Source: Andrena cerasifolii (Eukaryota; Arthropoda; Insecta; Hymenoptera; Andrenidae). From it: a DNA stretch of 64,000 nt. Of this stretch, positions 1 to 11,837 are shown in pieces. Where the stretch lies: assembly GCF_050908995.1 (NCBI RefSeq), contig NC_135124.1:3348001-3412000 (forward strand), written 5' to 3'. Each line of letters begins with the position of its first letter. Positions within the stretch are counted from its first letter, which is position 1. The translations under genes were made by a program, and so were the position numbers. The notes under the pieces are model-generated. The model was not told the DNA's origin, made no database searches, and was given only the letters and a program-made list of their open reading frames with translations.

Positions 1-218
1 CTGTCAACCTGGTACAAAGTATGCCTCGGAGATGCCAGTCGATTATCGACGCTGTTAGCGACTGAACCCCCCATTGATGTAGTAGCATTTTAGTTCTAAC
101 AACAAAGAATGTATATATGTATTTTAAAATTCAATTAAATAAACTTCTCTATGAATTAAGTCGAACACATTTTAATCGGACAGGCTGTATGCATAAGTTA
201 TGTATTGTGTGTGATATA

Positions 219-1040
219 CAGGATGTTTCACTACAGGTGGTAACTCTTTTATGGGGTGATTCTACAGGCCAAAATACGACGAAAATGTAGAATAAAATGT
301 TTTTATATATCACGCTCCGTTTTCGAAAAAATTGACTTTGAGTTTCAGCCAAATACGCGTGCACCCGAAGAACAATTTAGCGAAACGACTTCTAGAAAGC
401 CTTACCCTCCGTCTGCCCCCAGGCGACCAAAAGTGTACTTCGGTGCACGCGTACTGGGCTAAAATTTAAAGTCAATTTTTTCGAAAACGATGAAAGATGC
501 TAACAAGGAAAGATCCTAAACCCGAACATTCAAAAAATTCTGAAACTTTGTGAATATGTAAGGGACTTCCTCTTGATTACAACGCAATTTTTTTTGTTGC
601 CCAAATTCACTCTTAATTCAGATTTCACGTGATAAAACGATTTTTAGAAAACATTATTAATATTTTTGTTTATAACTTTTTTTCTAATTGTTTAAACATT
701 TGATAAAACTTGTACGATTTGATAGATATAATTAAAACAAGTAACTGTTGTCTTGAAACTTTTTTTCCATCTCTTACAGATTGCGTGTTACAGAATAAAA
801 TCGAAAAATAGCCGAATCTTCAGGGGTTAATTTCATCCCCTTAGAGTAAATTTAGGCAGCAAAAAACATGCGTTGTAATCAGGAGGAAATCCCCTACATA
901 TCCACAAGGTTTCAGAATTTTTTTGAATTTTCCGGTTCGGGATGTTTCTTTGTAAGAAATTTTATTCTATATTTTCGTCTTATTTTGGCCTGTAGAATCA
1001 CCCATACCTAAAGGTTTACCACTTGTAGTGAAACACCCTG
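219..1040. mobile_element. TA-flanked foldback element (CAGGRTGTTTCAC ends)
   Basis: The ends are inverted: CAGGATGTTTCACTAC at the left and GTAGTGAAACACCCTG at the right, each bordered by TA (217-218, 1041-1042). The arms run over 200 bp inward. A TA duplication with CAGG ends suggests a non-autonomous Tc1/mariner-like element, but no transposase is visible. Related arms occur near 30231, 48700-48850 and 61994. The right arm is interrupted by a second element at 504-952. Confidence 0.7.
504..952. mobile_element. CAAGG foldback MITE, copy 1 (nested)
   Basis: Inverted ends CAAGGAAAGATCC and GGATGTTTCTTTG enclose a long palindrome. It is flanked on both sides by TAA, a likely 3-bp target duplication. 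It lies in the right arm of the 219-1040 element, and the left arm (around 290-320) shows the same stretch without it. Two more copies are at 34895-35305 and 36689-37120. It has no coding capacity. A 3-bp TAA/TCA duplication fits a PIF/Harbinger-like mechanism, but this is inference. Confidence 0.7.
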
Positions 1041-1042
1041 TA

Positions 1043-1587
1043 TATATGTATATTACATGATATGTAGGACATGCAATATTTGTAATGGTTCTACAAGTAC
1101 ATTGCTTCTGGAACAGTTCTTGTATAAGTTCTATAACAATTAAAAGCTCTAACAGTTTTAGATCGACTTTTTCTTTGATTCTTTACAGAATGTTGTAGGT
1201 TATATGTACGGTATAACATTTTAATTTTGTAAAGAATCAACAATAAAGTCGATCCAAAATTGTTGAGCCCAGTGCAGAGCAAGCAACAATCGCTCGAGTT
1301 GTCGATTTCATATGCTCTTAATGGGTCCCCCTGAAAAAATTTCACTTCATCACATCATGTTCATTCAAGGTCATTCCCCAAAAAAAGAAAATTTCAGATA
1401 TTGCTCTTATGTTTAGACATATTATCTGATACATCTTTTCGTTTTAAATCCGATACATATATTCGCTTCATAATATTGATGAGGTTGAATTTAATCTGTA
1501 CTTGTATTAGAAATATCGATCAGTTCAACACTTATAGTTTATATAATATGTATATACTGTTCAATATATGTTGTTGGTGTTCAATTA
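1043..1587. other. AT-rich spacer, no gene seen
   Basis: Short open frames only, with no recognisable domain, repeat or RNA structure. Confidence 0.5.
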
Positions 1588-2127
1588 CACTGTCCAACAG
1601 CCATTTTGGTCTGTAAGATTCAATACCGTTTCTTATAGATTTTTGTGCGCTGAAAACGAATCCGCAAACCGTTTGTCGCCATCACCGTCAGTTTTTGAGA
1701 AATTCGATTTTGAAAAAAATGCAAATTTTCAAATTTGAACATCTTTTGTGTTCAAACTATAATAGTTATTTGGTTGCTCGTTACGTCAAATTATTCTATG
1801 AACCCTCGCGATCACAACGGTATAAGTTATTATTGAATTATAAGCATTTAAATATGTTTAAACAACGATCAAAGGGAAAAGGACACCCGAAATGCACCAA
1901 TTTTTGCAGATATTTTGTTATATATTTTAAAAACTAAGGGTCTAGGAGAAAATTTAACTACTCCACGCCATGCAGCAGAAAATTTTCTTTCGGAAACCAC
2001 CAACAGAAGTGTTAAGTAACGTTTTGTTTTCAATACAGAAGCGAAATAGTTTGGCAAAACGTGCGCCGTCGACAGTGGTAGTCAACGGGGACGCACGATA
2101 CACAGCCGCTCAGCGTAACACAATCGC

Positions 2128-2855
2128 TTAAGGGGGTATACCCGTTTGAACCCTCGGAAAATGTATACATTTTGTGGATTTTTTTACAAGTCAACGGTTT
2201 GATGCAGATTTCCCGTTTTTTAACTATGTTTACATAGTATTATTAACTACTTATAAAAAAAGTTTCAGTTAAAAAACTATTGTTTTTCGGAAGTTACGGA
2301 TACATGTCCGAAAGTCTCTCGATTTTAGACGGCTAAACGGTGGCCCTAAAAACTCGCGCTACGTTCAACCAATTTACTTCAAATTTTGCATGCAGAATCA
2401 TAATAAGATTCCACATCGTCCAACGAAGGCGATTTTGAAAATTTTGGAAAATAAAGAAATGGTGAGAGATCAAAGGTAAAGTTAAATTTTTCTAAGAGAA
2501 AAATTCACCTTTTTCCTTTATAAATAATAAACGGGGAATCGAAATAAAAAAAGCCTTCGTTGGACGATGTGGAATCTTATTATGATTCTGCATGCAAAAT
2601 TTGAAGTAAATTGGTTGAACGTAGCGCGAGTTTTTAGGGCCACCGTTTAGCCGTCTAAAATCGAGAGACTTTCGGACATGTATCCGTAACTTCCGAAAAA
2701 CAATAGTTTTTTAACTGAAACTTTTTTTATAAGTAGTCCATAATACTATGTAAACATAGTTAAAAAACGGGAAATCTGCATCAAACCGTTGACTTGTAAA
2801 AAAATCCACAAAATGTATACATTTTCCGAGGGTTCAAACGGGTATACCCCCTTAA
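2128..2855. mobile_element. TTAA-bounded foldback element (GGGGGTATACCC ends)
   Basis: A nearly perfect palindrome with arms of about 310 bp (2132-2440 against 2544-2851). It starts GGGGGTATACCCGTTTG, ends with the complement and is bordered by TTAA at both ends. The central loop is about 100 bp. The TTAA target suggests piggyBac-like mobilisation, but the element is non-coding. Its right TTAA (2852-2855) is also the left TTAA of the next element. Confidence 0.8.
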
Positions 2856-3570
2856 GGGGGTAGGTCACCCTCGCTAGCCTTAAAACAGGCCTTTTTTCAA
2901 ATGCAAATTGTAAGGTGATAAACAACAATAGAGACAACGTTTTCTTTTAGTTTTATTCGTTGTTCTATGAGTTTTAACACATAAAACGAAAAGTCTAAAT
3001 ATCTCTATGTACATAATACTTGTGAGTAAAAACGTAATGGCATGTACGCGGTGCACCGTTTGATGGTGTACAAAAAATCTCGAAAACCGCTCCAAGGATT
3101 CGGATGAAAATTTAACGAGACATGCAGAAAACCATTCCCTAAGATGTTTTGGAAGCAGATTTTCGAGATAAATTCTTTAAAAAAAGATAAAAAATATTTT
3201 CCATACAAGAAATAACTAAAATCGTATTTTTCGACATAAAAATTGTATTATTTTTTTTCGAAAATCTGCTTCCAACACATCTTAGGGGATGGTTTTCTGC
3301 ATGTCTCATTAAATTTCCATCCAAATCATTGGAGCGGTTTTCGAGATGTTATGTACACCATCAAACGGTGCACCACGTACATGCCATTACGTTTTTACTC
3401 ACAAGTTTTATGTACATAGAGATATTTAGACTTTTCGTTTTATGCGTTAAAGCTCATAGAACAACGAATAAAACTAAAAAAAAAGTTGTCTCTATTGTTA
3501 TTTATCACCTTACAATTTGCGTTTGAAAAAGGCCTGTTTTAAGGCTAGCGAGGGTGACCTACCCCCTTAA
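2852..3570. mobile_element. TTAA-bounded foldback element (GGGGGTAGGTCACC ends)
   Basis: Second long palindrome, starting GGGGGTAGGTCACCCTC and ending with its complement, between TTAA at 2852-2855 and 3567-3570. Arms are about 300 bp. It shares only the terminal G run with its left neighbour; the rest of the arms is different. No coding capacity. Confidence 0.8.
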
Positions 3571-3738
3571 CGCGCGTGACTACCACTGTCGGCGGCGCAT
3601 GTTTTGCCAAACTATTTCGCTTCTGTATTGAAAACAAAACGTGACTTACCACTTCTGTTAATGCTTTCCGAGGGAAAAATTTCTGCTGCATCGCATGTAG
3701 TAGTCAGAAAAAGAGTTTAATTTTGTTGGACAGTGTTA

Positions 3739-6307
3739 TCTACGGCGTCACAAATTAGATAACGTTAGTAGTTTATTAGACACTTCGGTATTCCAAATTA
3801 CCAACAGTATTCCAAATGTGCTGCACTTCCTCTACTTATTTGCCTGCGGAGTAAACTGTATTTTTCTACTACGCTTCTTTTACTTTTTCATTATTTATAG
3901 GAAATTAAAAAACAAATGAGTTGCAATAAGAAATTCACTTCTTAATAAAAAACCCAACAAAACTCCGCCGAAATCATGCACATTGTGTACGCCACAAATT
4001 CACTGGCAAAAACAAACCTGAGTCATATTACAGAAATGAACTAAATCATTTAAGCGCGAAGAGTCGATGAAATTGTGTACTACAGAGTATGTATACGTAT
4101 ACGATAAACTCCGTTCGTAGTGGAGTGGACGCAATGAAAATGTGAGAGAAAACAGAGGATCCCTAGGAAACAGACGATCGGGTATGCCGGATGCGATTAA
4201 ACTTTTCCGCGCTCTATGCCAATCGGTGCTCCATCCTCGTGACTCGTGGGGGCTGAGTGCGCGCAGAAAGCATTTGAGTTTGTTATTTGAGACGGTCGAG
4301 TAAACGCCGGGAACAGTGTTTATACAACGCGCGGAACGAGCCGTGGAACACAGCGGCCCTTCTCTAAACGGAACAGGTGCTACGTTATCTGGTTCTCCAC
4401 TAAGTGTTTTGTGTTCCTCCTCCCTCTTCCTACTTTCGTATCGACCGATCAGCGGACGCAAAGTTCCCGTCAATCGCGATACAGTTCCGCGTTCATTCCA
4501 CGAACTAAAAGATCGTAAAATTTCTATCCCGATCGCGTTGTGCAATCGTCCGTGTCGTCTAACGCACGAACACCTGTGAGGCTTTTACTTGATAACCAGC
4601 TAGATAACTAGATGGCAGTGATATTTTTTAAATCTTGTAAGTGGACATAACTGTTCGTTCTGAGAATATTGTCAGAAATCTTACCCAGCGTGGATTCCGC
4701 TTAGGTCGGAACTACGACGGTTACCTGGAAGATGGTGAATGGAAAAGACATATACGTACATTTTGTGCTACAGGCGGTGACGATCGAGTAACACTGTGAG
4801 ATCATCCAGGCCCAGGATTGTTACACAAGATCTTCTCTAATAAGAGCGTGCGAAGTGTATTAAAAATTGAACAGAAGTAAAGTATTAACATTGTCGAAGG
4901 AAAACGTGCACAGTTACAATTGGCCATTTTAGACAAGGACAGTTTTTCAAATACTCCAGGAGGGGCCATAAGAGTGATATTACCCGATAAGTGAACGAGT
5001 AACAGATTGCCGTGCAAGGCAAAAACGATAACGCCATCACGTTTGACGGATTTTGTACTTCGAAATGTATCGATAACGCGGAGGACTAGTCTTCGACTTG
5101 TGCCTTAGTTTTCCACTGGAGTTCGTACATGCATCCACGTGCTCCGGGATATAGTCCGCTACACAACCAGCTTGCATCGTTGGAATTTCTACACGTGTGC
5201 TAGGTATGATTGAACATTTGCTATAGCTTGCAAGTAATTTCCTACGTGGACAGTAAGAAACACCATCTTTCGTTGATACACGGGTAGATTTACGCGTTGC
5301 ACCTCCACTTATTCGCTCGTTAATAGACCAGAGACGTTTTTCATAAACGCTGCGCTTGTTAAATAAAAAACATTGGAATAGGAAGAAGGCAGTACGTACG
5401 CACAACGATTTCGAAATCAATAATTCATTTGATTCTACGGTCCATGAATTCTTCCATTATTGCAACGTTTAATTATGTCAGTGTGTAACTTTAATCTAAA
5501 CTCTGATGTGCCTGCGCAGTATACTCGGAGTGTGCTGGATTAAGATTGAAGTGACACTTGGAAATATGTACACGACCTACTAGTTAAGTGTTTCACATAA
5601 TCATACGCAGTTCGTGTACGTTTCGACCTTGAATGGTGACGAGTGTAAGTATTTATAGAGATTCGTCAATATACACCGATGATTCGGTATGCATACTAGC
5701 GGACAAAAAGTTACCACTATTTCAATTCCTTCTATTTTTGTTGTTAAACGATTTTATTCAGATCCTCTGTTTGCATGTTTGCTTGTACGTCTGTACGGTT
5801 CAAATCTGGCAACTCAAATTTCACCCACTTCCAACTATCCAATTGTCTCGAAACTTTGCAGACGTGCGTAGTTTAGATGACAATACAATATTTAAAAAAA
5901 AAATTAAGCCCGAGCGGGTGACAAAATTACCCAGTCGTCGATAAATATAACCTATAACCACAAATCCAAACGACTTGAAATTAGCCACTCGCGGTCTTTA
6001 CGAAAACGACAAAAGCCGCTGCGTTCGGGAGGCTAGTCGCATCGCGATTACCGAAAATACACAATTTATCGAGAAATGATTCGTCACGTATGTACGAATA
6101 GTAAAAGTAAAAGTTTGCAGGCATTCGTAGTATGTTGCCATCGAAATTGTGGTACAAGAAAATAATTATTTTTTAGTGACTGTAGCACTGTAAAGTTTAA
6201 GCAAACTGTATACAGCAATAAAAGATTTTTGTAAAGAAGTCTGAGCTGTGAAATGTAAATCCACAAACACTAAAAACTAGAAAGTAAAAAATATATAAAA
6301 AACAAAT
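3739..6307. other. Unassigned, non-repetitive-looking stretch
   Basis: No recognisable protein. A 181-codon open frame on the minus strand (4000-4545) has no domain I know and low-complexity basic composition, so I do not call it. Donor-like GTAAGT strings occur at 4637 and 5644, so this could hold untranslated 5' exons of a downstream gene. That is speculation without transcript data. Confidence 0.3.
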
Positions 6308-6772
6308 GTTATGTTAAACGATTTTATTAAAAATGTAGTAAAAAGTAAATTACAATGCAGTAAAAACTGAAAAATAATTCTTTTATTGTACTTCAATTCT
6401 GATGGTGTTAATATCACTTTAATTAAAATCGTGGGGCACCATGTGCAACCAGAAGTTGAAGAATCGGTTGGCAAGTGGAACATCATCAACTACAGTTTAT
6501 CAATTTTAAGCCACATTGCAATCTGTATCCCGCAATTAAAATATTTTGTTTCATTAATGCGAATGAAAACTTTCTAACAACAAATTCATTTCGATGTTTG
6601 CTTCTGTATTAAGGTGATTCATACCCTGTTATGAAATATCGTGTCCCACGATTTTATTTAAAGTGATATTAACACCATCAAAATTGAAGTACAAGAAGAG
6701 AATTATTTTGTAGTTTTTAGTGCATTTTAATTTAGTTTTTACTACATTTTTAATACAATCGTTTAACATAAT
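6308..6772. repeat. Inverted repeat, ~130-bp arms
   Basis: The arm 6308-6440 is the imperfect complement of 6641-6772 (GTTATGTTAAACGAT against ATCGTTTAACATAAT at the outer ends). It is probably a degraded MITE. No target duplication is clear. Confidence 0.6.
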
Positions 6773-6792
6773 TTTTTTTAGCATACATTTGG

Positions 6793-7173
6793 GACTGTGG
6801 TATGTTTAATATGCATATTCTGATGGAGAATTTAAAGCTGTATACAATCCAGTTAAAGTTGAATTTATTTAACCGATAAACAAAAGTGTTACATGAAATT
6901 GAACGGGGTAACGCATTTTTGGAGCCGACAGAGAAACTACCACGTTTAGTACCTTTTTAGGTTGCCCTAAAAGCAAAAGGTGCCCCCACAAAATATTAGA
7001 TTTTTTTTATTAATATTCAAAAGTGGTCAATTTTTGTTGGCTTTAAAAGTGTGTTGTCTTGTTTAATATTACGTGAGGTTTTTGTTTTTTAGTTAAATAA
7101 ATTCAACTGTACCTGGGTTTTATACAGCTTTTAATTCTCTTTCAGAATATGCATATTAGGCACATACTACAGT
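6793..7173. repeat. Inverted repeat, ~85-bp arms
   Basis: Left arm 6793-6876 and right arm 7090-7173 are complementary, sharing AATATGCATATTCTGA and GTTGAATTTATTTAAC. It lies 20 bp from the preceding inverted repeat. Likely a degraded miniature transposon. Confidence 0.6.
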
Positions 7174-7666
7174 TTTCAGTTGATATTAAAAACTAATAGA
7201 CGTAGGGTGGTTCGAAAAAGTGGTAACTTTTTTGTTCGCTTAAATGTTCTCTGATTTCGTTTCCAATGATGGTTGGGATTGACATTGAGGTTGTGAAATG
7301 TAAAATATGACGAGAAAAAAGAAATTAGTTGAGAGAACAACAAGTACCTGTATCGCGCGTAGTTATGAAGCCTCATAACTAAAACATATAAGTAACACTC
7401 AAATTCTAAATATACCTGTACTTTGAGATAGAGAAGTATGATTTATAAATATAATCAAATACCTAATAGATGATCGAAAATCGCATAAGTACATGAGAAA
7501 CGAGAACAAGGACCTTTTCACATTTCTATGTCTCACAACAGGTATTTCATAGATATTCACTTGGCACAGGTAACAAAGATTTGAAAAAAAAAATAAAAAG
7601 ATATAGAATAGGTGTGAATTTGTTCAAAGCCGTAATCGCGAATCAGTGCCACGTCTAGAAAGGTTC
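7174..7666. other. AT-rich spacer, no gene seen
   Basis: No recognisable gene or repeat. Confidence 0.4.
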
Positions 7667-8992
7667 TAAAGGTGAAATCTTATGGCACGTGGATCGGCGA
7701 GCTTCGCCGAAGACTCGCCGAGCCTACGCCCTGTCAGGACGCTCATAGCTCGCCGACTCGCGAGCCTGGGCGAGCCTGGGCGAGCCGAGCCGTCTCGCTG
7801 AGGCCCGCGCTGTGAGAACGCACATGGATCGCCGAATTGGGAGCCTGGGCGAACCTGGGCGAACCTAAGCGAGCCTGGGCAAACCTAAGCGAACCTGGGC
7901 GAACCTAAGCGAGCCGAGCCGTCTCGCCGAGGCCCGCGCCGTGAGAATGCTCATGGATCGCCGACTCGCGAGCCTGGGCGAGCCGAGCCTTCTCGCTGAG
8001 TCCCGCGCTGTGAGAACGCACATGGATCGCCGACTTGGGAGCCTGGGCGAGCCTGGGCGAACCTAAGCGAGCCTGGGCGAACCTAAGCGAGCCGAGCCGT
8101 CTCGCCGAGGCCCGCGCCGTGAGAATGCTCATGGATCGCCGACTCGCGAGCCTGGGCGAGCCTGGGCGAGCCGAGCCTTCTCGCCGAGTCCCGCGCTGTG
8201 AGAACGCACATGGATCGCCGACTTGGGAGCCTGGGCGAGCCTGGGCGAACCTAAGCGAGCCGAGCCGTCTCGCCGAGTCCCGCGCTGTGAGAACGCACAT
8301 GGATCGCCGACTTGGGAGCCTGGGCGAGCCTGGGCGAACCTAAGCGAGCCTGGGCGAACCTAAGCGAGCCGAGCCGTCTCGCCGAGGCCCGCGCCGTGAG
8401 AATGCTCATGGATCACCGACTCGCGAGCCTGGGCGAGCCTAGGCGAGCCGAGCCTTCTCGCCGAGTCCCGCGCTGTGAGAACGCACATGGATCGCCGACT
8501 TGGGAGCCTGGGCGAGCCTGAGCGAGCCTAGGCGAGCCGAGCCTTCTCGCCGAGTTCCGCGCTGTGAGAACGCTCATAGCTCGCCGGCTCGCGAGCCTGG
8601 GCGAGCCTGGGCGAGCTTGACACGAGACTCGCTGATCCAACGCGCCGTCAGAACGCTCATGGCTCGTCGACTCGCGAGCCTAGGCGAACCTGGGTTCGCA
8701 AACCGGCGAGCAATGAGTGTTCTCACGGCGCGTGGGCTCGGCGAGTCTCGTGCCGTGAAAACGCTCATGGATCGCCGATCCGCGAGCCTGGGGGAGTTTG
8801 GCTCGAGATTCGCCGAGCCTACGCGCAGTCATAACGCTCACGGCTCGCCGACCGGCGAGCCTAGGCGAGCCTAAGCGAGCCAAGCCGTCTCGCCGAGTCC
8901 CGCGCTGTGAGAACGCACATGGATCGCCGATTCGCGAGCCCAGGCGAGCCGACCAGTCTCGCCTATCCACGTGCCGTCAGATTTCACCTTAA
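7667..8992. mobile_element. TIR element filled by a GC-rich minisatellite
   Basis: Left end TAAAGGTGAAATCT continues to GGCACGTGGAT; the right end is its complement and finishes at a TTAA (8989-8992). The TIRs match over about 27 bp with few differences. The left flank TAAA looks like a decayed TTAA. The interior is almost entirely minisatellite, so a non-coding element has apparently expanded by internal tandem duplication. It abuts the next TTAA element. Confidence 0.75.
7690..8962. repeat. GC-rich minisatellite with GAGCCTGGGC submotif
   Basis: A 10-bp submotif GAGCCTGGGC, with the variant GAACCTAAGC, is built into larger units that end in TGAGAACGCACATGG or TGAGAATGCTCATGG. The first marker recurs at 8011, 8199, 8288 and 8476, giving spacings of 188, 89 and 188 bp and so a higher-order structure. 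Long open frames on both strands here result from the repeat composition and are not genes. Confidence 0.85.
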
Positions 8993-9217
8993 GGGGAGGT
9001 TCCGGTCTAAATGTCGATTTTTTTGACGCCTTCACTTTAACGGCTACCGAGGGCCGTCTGCAATGATTAATTATAAAACAAAAAATATATTTCTATAATT
9101 TAAGACATCCTTAATACAATACAAAAAATCCCACTAAAATATATATAGTAGTTTTCCTTTAATTAATTCCTAAATATCACCTATTTTTTTGGACTCCAGA
9201 CCGGAACCTCTCCTTAA
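8989..9217. mobile_element. TTAA-bounded MITE (GGGGAGGTTCCGGTCT ends)
   Basis: Inverted ends GGGGAGGTTCCGGTCT and AGACCGGAACCTCTCC lie between TTAA at 8989-8992 and 9214-9217. AT-rich non-coding centre. Shares a TTAA with each neighbour. Confidence 0.8.
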
Positions 9218-9385
9218 AGGTGCGTATCGACTTTGCGAGGCTTGCTCGCGAGGCACGCCTCGCGGAGTGGATTCCCCGTTCCTTTTCACTTTGCACAAGG
9301 TGATCATATTGAGGTAGTCCCCAGACTCTCCACTCCGCGAGGCGTTCCTCGCGAGCAAGCCTCGCAAAGTTGATACGCAGCTTAA
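9214..9385. mobile_element. TTAA-bounded foldback MITE (AGGTGCGTATC ends)
   Basis: Left end after TTAA reads AGGTGCGTATCGACTTTG and the right end is the imperfect complement before TTAA at 9382-9385. The arms continue with the palindromic GCGAGGCTTGCTCGCGAGG. A 172-bp hairpin-forming element, third in the abutting chain. Confidence 0.8.
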
Positions 9386-10656
9386 TGCTTACAAAGTGTA
9401 ATCGAACTTTATCAAAGTATGTATGTATTCGAATTTTATGTAGATAAAATATATAGGTAACTGATATAAGCTGCGCTTCTTTGATTTTTCATACACAATA
9501 CATATGTATGTGCATTATGGAGGATTCAGAAGCGACTTAATATGAGTCAGTTAGCGTCAAAACCGAGATTTACGCCGACGAGTTTATTCTCTGAATAATT
9601 TTGCCTAGTAATTCCGTGGTCAATATATGTAAGTACCGCCATTTATTGCTTACGTACCGAAGTAGTGACTTAATTGATTTATCAACAGAAATTGTTAACA
9701 ATAAAGAGGGTTTCAAACTACGTAACTCATTTTCCGGCAAAGTTGGACTTACACTGATTGGCTTCTGAACCTTCCATATGTAGATAAGTATATGTATATT
9801 CGAATAGATTCGATAAGGCTTAAGTACTACTTGCAAGTGATTAGACGGTTCCATATCTTATACAGGGTTCAAAACTAGGTGTGTTACAAGCTAAGTAGTA
9901 TCACTTAATCTTCCTGGGAGACGACGTCTTTTTATTTTAATGACCGTTTGAGGTTGAGATAAACATTACGTGATTAAGTTAATTTTCTTCAAGGTGAATT
10001 CATATGGATCGTACCAAGGTCATCTACATTCTGTTTAATTAGCAAACATGCTCTTTCAAATTACCTAACATTGTAGGCTATTTCTTGACGATTGAAATTG
10101 CTGGACATTGTCAAGGTTATGCCAAGGCAGTAATTATAAAATAGCCAATAAAAACATTAAGTTTGATTCAGATCATAAACGGTAACGTTGTTGTTCCGAA
10201 TGCAACGAAATCTGGAAATAATAAATTTCAGATAATACGTTCCAAATTAGAAGAATCTAGTAATTGGTATTTGTAAATCAATTTGAAGTGCAACGTGACA
10301 TTCTACTTGTTTATTTTACGAGAGTATTAGAGTAACCAATATTTAGTAAAAGTGTGTTCTTTAAGTTAGTCCTTAGCAAACATTCAGAGAGAAAATACGT
10401 AATGTTAAAAATATAATAGTGAATTTAGAAAGCTGCGTTTAAAATAAAATACACATAGGGTAAGTTGAGGACAGTTGGCTCACCTAATATAAAATGGCTA
10501 TTAAAATTAATACTGATATTATTTATTCTATCAGAATAAACGTAATATGTTCAGAATTTTATGCTGATTCAGAAAAACTGATCGATATTTGCTTTAAGAC
10601 AATATTTGCTGAAAATCGGGCTGAAAACTGAAGTCAGGTCATCTGACCATCTCTCC
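9386..10656. other. AT-rich spacer, no gene seen
   Basis: Only short shadow open frames. No domain, RNA or clear repeat. Confidence 0.5.
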
Positions 10657-10836
10657 TTAAGGTGGGTCCTCACGAGCGAACAGTTCGAACACTGTTAGCA
10701 AACAATGCTCGCACGTTGTTCGCAAACTTTTTATATCCATTGCTCGCGTAAAGGTGCGTCCTCACCAGCGAACAGTTCGCGAACAGGAAATTCAATTCCC
10801 ACAATGTTCGCGAACGCTGGTGGAAACGCACCTTAA
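10657..10836. mobile_element. TTAA-bounded foldback MITE (GGTGSGTCCTCAC ends)
   Basis: After TTAA (10657-10660) the left end reads GGTGGGTCCTCACGAGCG. The right end is the complement of GGTGCGTTTCCACCAGCG before TTAA (10833-10836). The interior repeats GCGAACAGTTCG and GTTCGCGAAC palindromes, and an internal copy of the terminus lies near 10748. Its ends resemble the 9214-9385 element although the interiors differ. Confidence 0.75.
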
Positions 10837-11674
10837 GGTGCTAGGAGAGATGGCACTAGTCATTAAGAACGATGGTTCGCGTCCTTGGGAGAGATGACCA
10901 ACATAAACATTCATGAAAAAATAACGAAGAAAAATGCAAAATTATTTACAGCTACAGATTGATTGATTATTTATTTACGCTAAACAAGTAAAGAACACAT
11001 ACTATATCGGTTCCGCAACGGTTATATATCGGTTATAGAGTAAACTCTTGCTATGGGCTGGGCTCGCCTTACCCATGCGTAAGCACCTTTTAAATTATGA
11101 TTAAATAATAAATCTGTGATGAATAAATTGATTCTGAAAAATAGTTTGAAATAATTTTTTTTTAAGTTACGTTTAAGTTAAACACTTATTAATGTGGCGT
11201 GCCCCCTTAAGTGTCTAAAAATTTAAACAAAGCAAATTGTATACACATACCGAAATTGTTGCAGAGCAACTTCCAACTATACATCGCATTTTCATTCTGT
11301 CATCGCACGTTTCAAAATAATTACGAACAATGTCGCATTTCTTTCGGCCTATTATGTCGATATGTTTTTAAATATCACTAATAACTATTATACACTACGA
11401 CTAATATTAATTTGACACTTAATTTGAAGTATTGCTAACACTACAGCAATAACTTTCCTAATATGTACAAACTTACTACTAATTTTATATTAATTATGTA
11501 GATTATTAACTTTTTTTTAAAATAAAGACAGTGTCTTGAGGACGAAAACGTGTCTTGCTGCGAAATATCATATTTTTGTATTAAATTCAACCTGCTCGCC
11601 ACTAGCTCAGGAGTACAAGTGACTCCGGCCAATTGGTCTTAAACCCTCTGACCCAGAGAATCGCTCTTCGCGTT
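10837..11674. other. Spacer with scattered AACCGATA-type repeat
   Basis: No gene seen. ATATCGGTT strings around 11004-11036 are complementary to those at 12225-12420. Confidence 0.3.
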
Positions 11675-11837
11675 TGTTTATAAGATCCTTCATCGCTGAG
11701 CCTATCTATCTAGAATCTCTCTTTTCAATACTTAATTTACAGATGCTGTCTTTCATTTCGGTTTTTCCTGCATTGATGGAGTTTTGAAAAGAGAGACACC
11801 AGATAGAGAGGCCCAGCGATAAAAAGACTTATAAACA
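11675..11837. repeat. Inverted repeat carrying a hAT insertion at its right edge
   Basis: TGTTTATAAG at 11675 pairs with CTTATAAACA ending at 11837, and arms of about 55 bp include CTCTCTTTTCAA. The right arm continues after the adjacent hAT-like element at 12125, so that element landed in this arm. The left arm preserves the empty site. Confidence 0.55.

Larger units (their letters stand above)
1588..3735. mobile_element. CACTG-ended inverted-repeat element, copy 1 (host of nested elements)
   Basis: The left end CACTGTCCAACA and the right end TGTTGGACAGTG are inverted and flanked by TTA on both sides (1585-1587, 3736-3738), a likely 3-bp duplication. Interior arm sequence is shared with 46670-47697. 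This copy carries two TTAA-bounded elements in its centre (2128-3570) and has lost part of its right arm. No transposase is visible and the superfamily is unresolved. CACTG ends with a 3-bp duplication recall CACTA/EnSpm, while the TTA target recalls Harbinger. Confidence 0.7.

Noticed and set aside
4000..4545. 181-codon minus-strand open frame
   Set aside because: No domain, no splice or codon support, unusual Arg/Ser-rich composition. A chance open frame in a GC-richer segment is more likely.
5037..5420. 127-codon minus-strand frame
   Set aside because: No recognisable domain and no exon-like boundaries.
7905..8970. Several 60-131-codon frames on both strands with repeats such as RLGSLRFAQARPGS
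   Set aside because: They are translations of the GC-rich minisatellite in different frames; stop-free in several frames because of the repeat unit.
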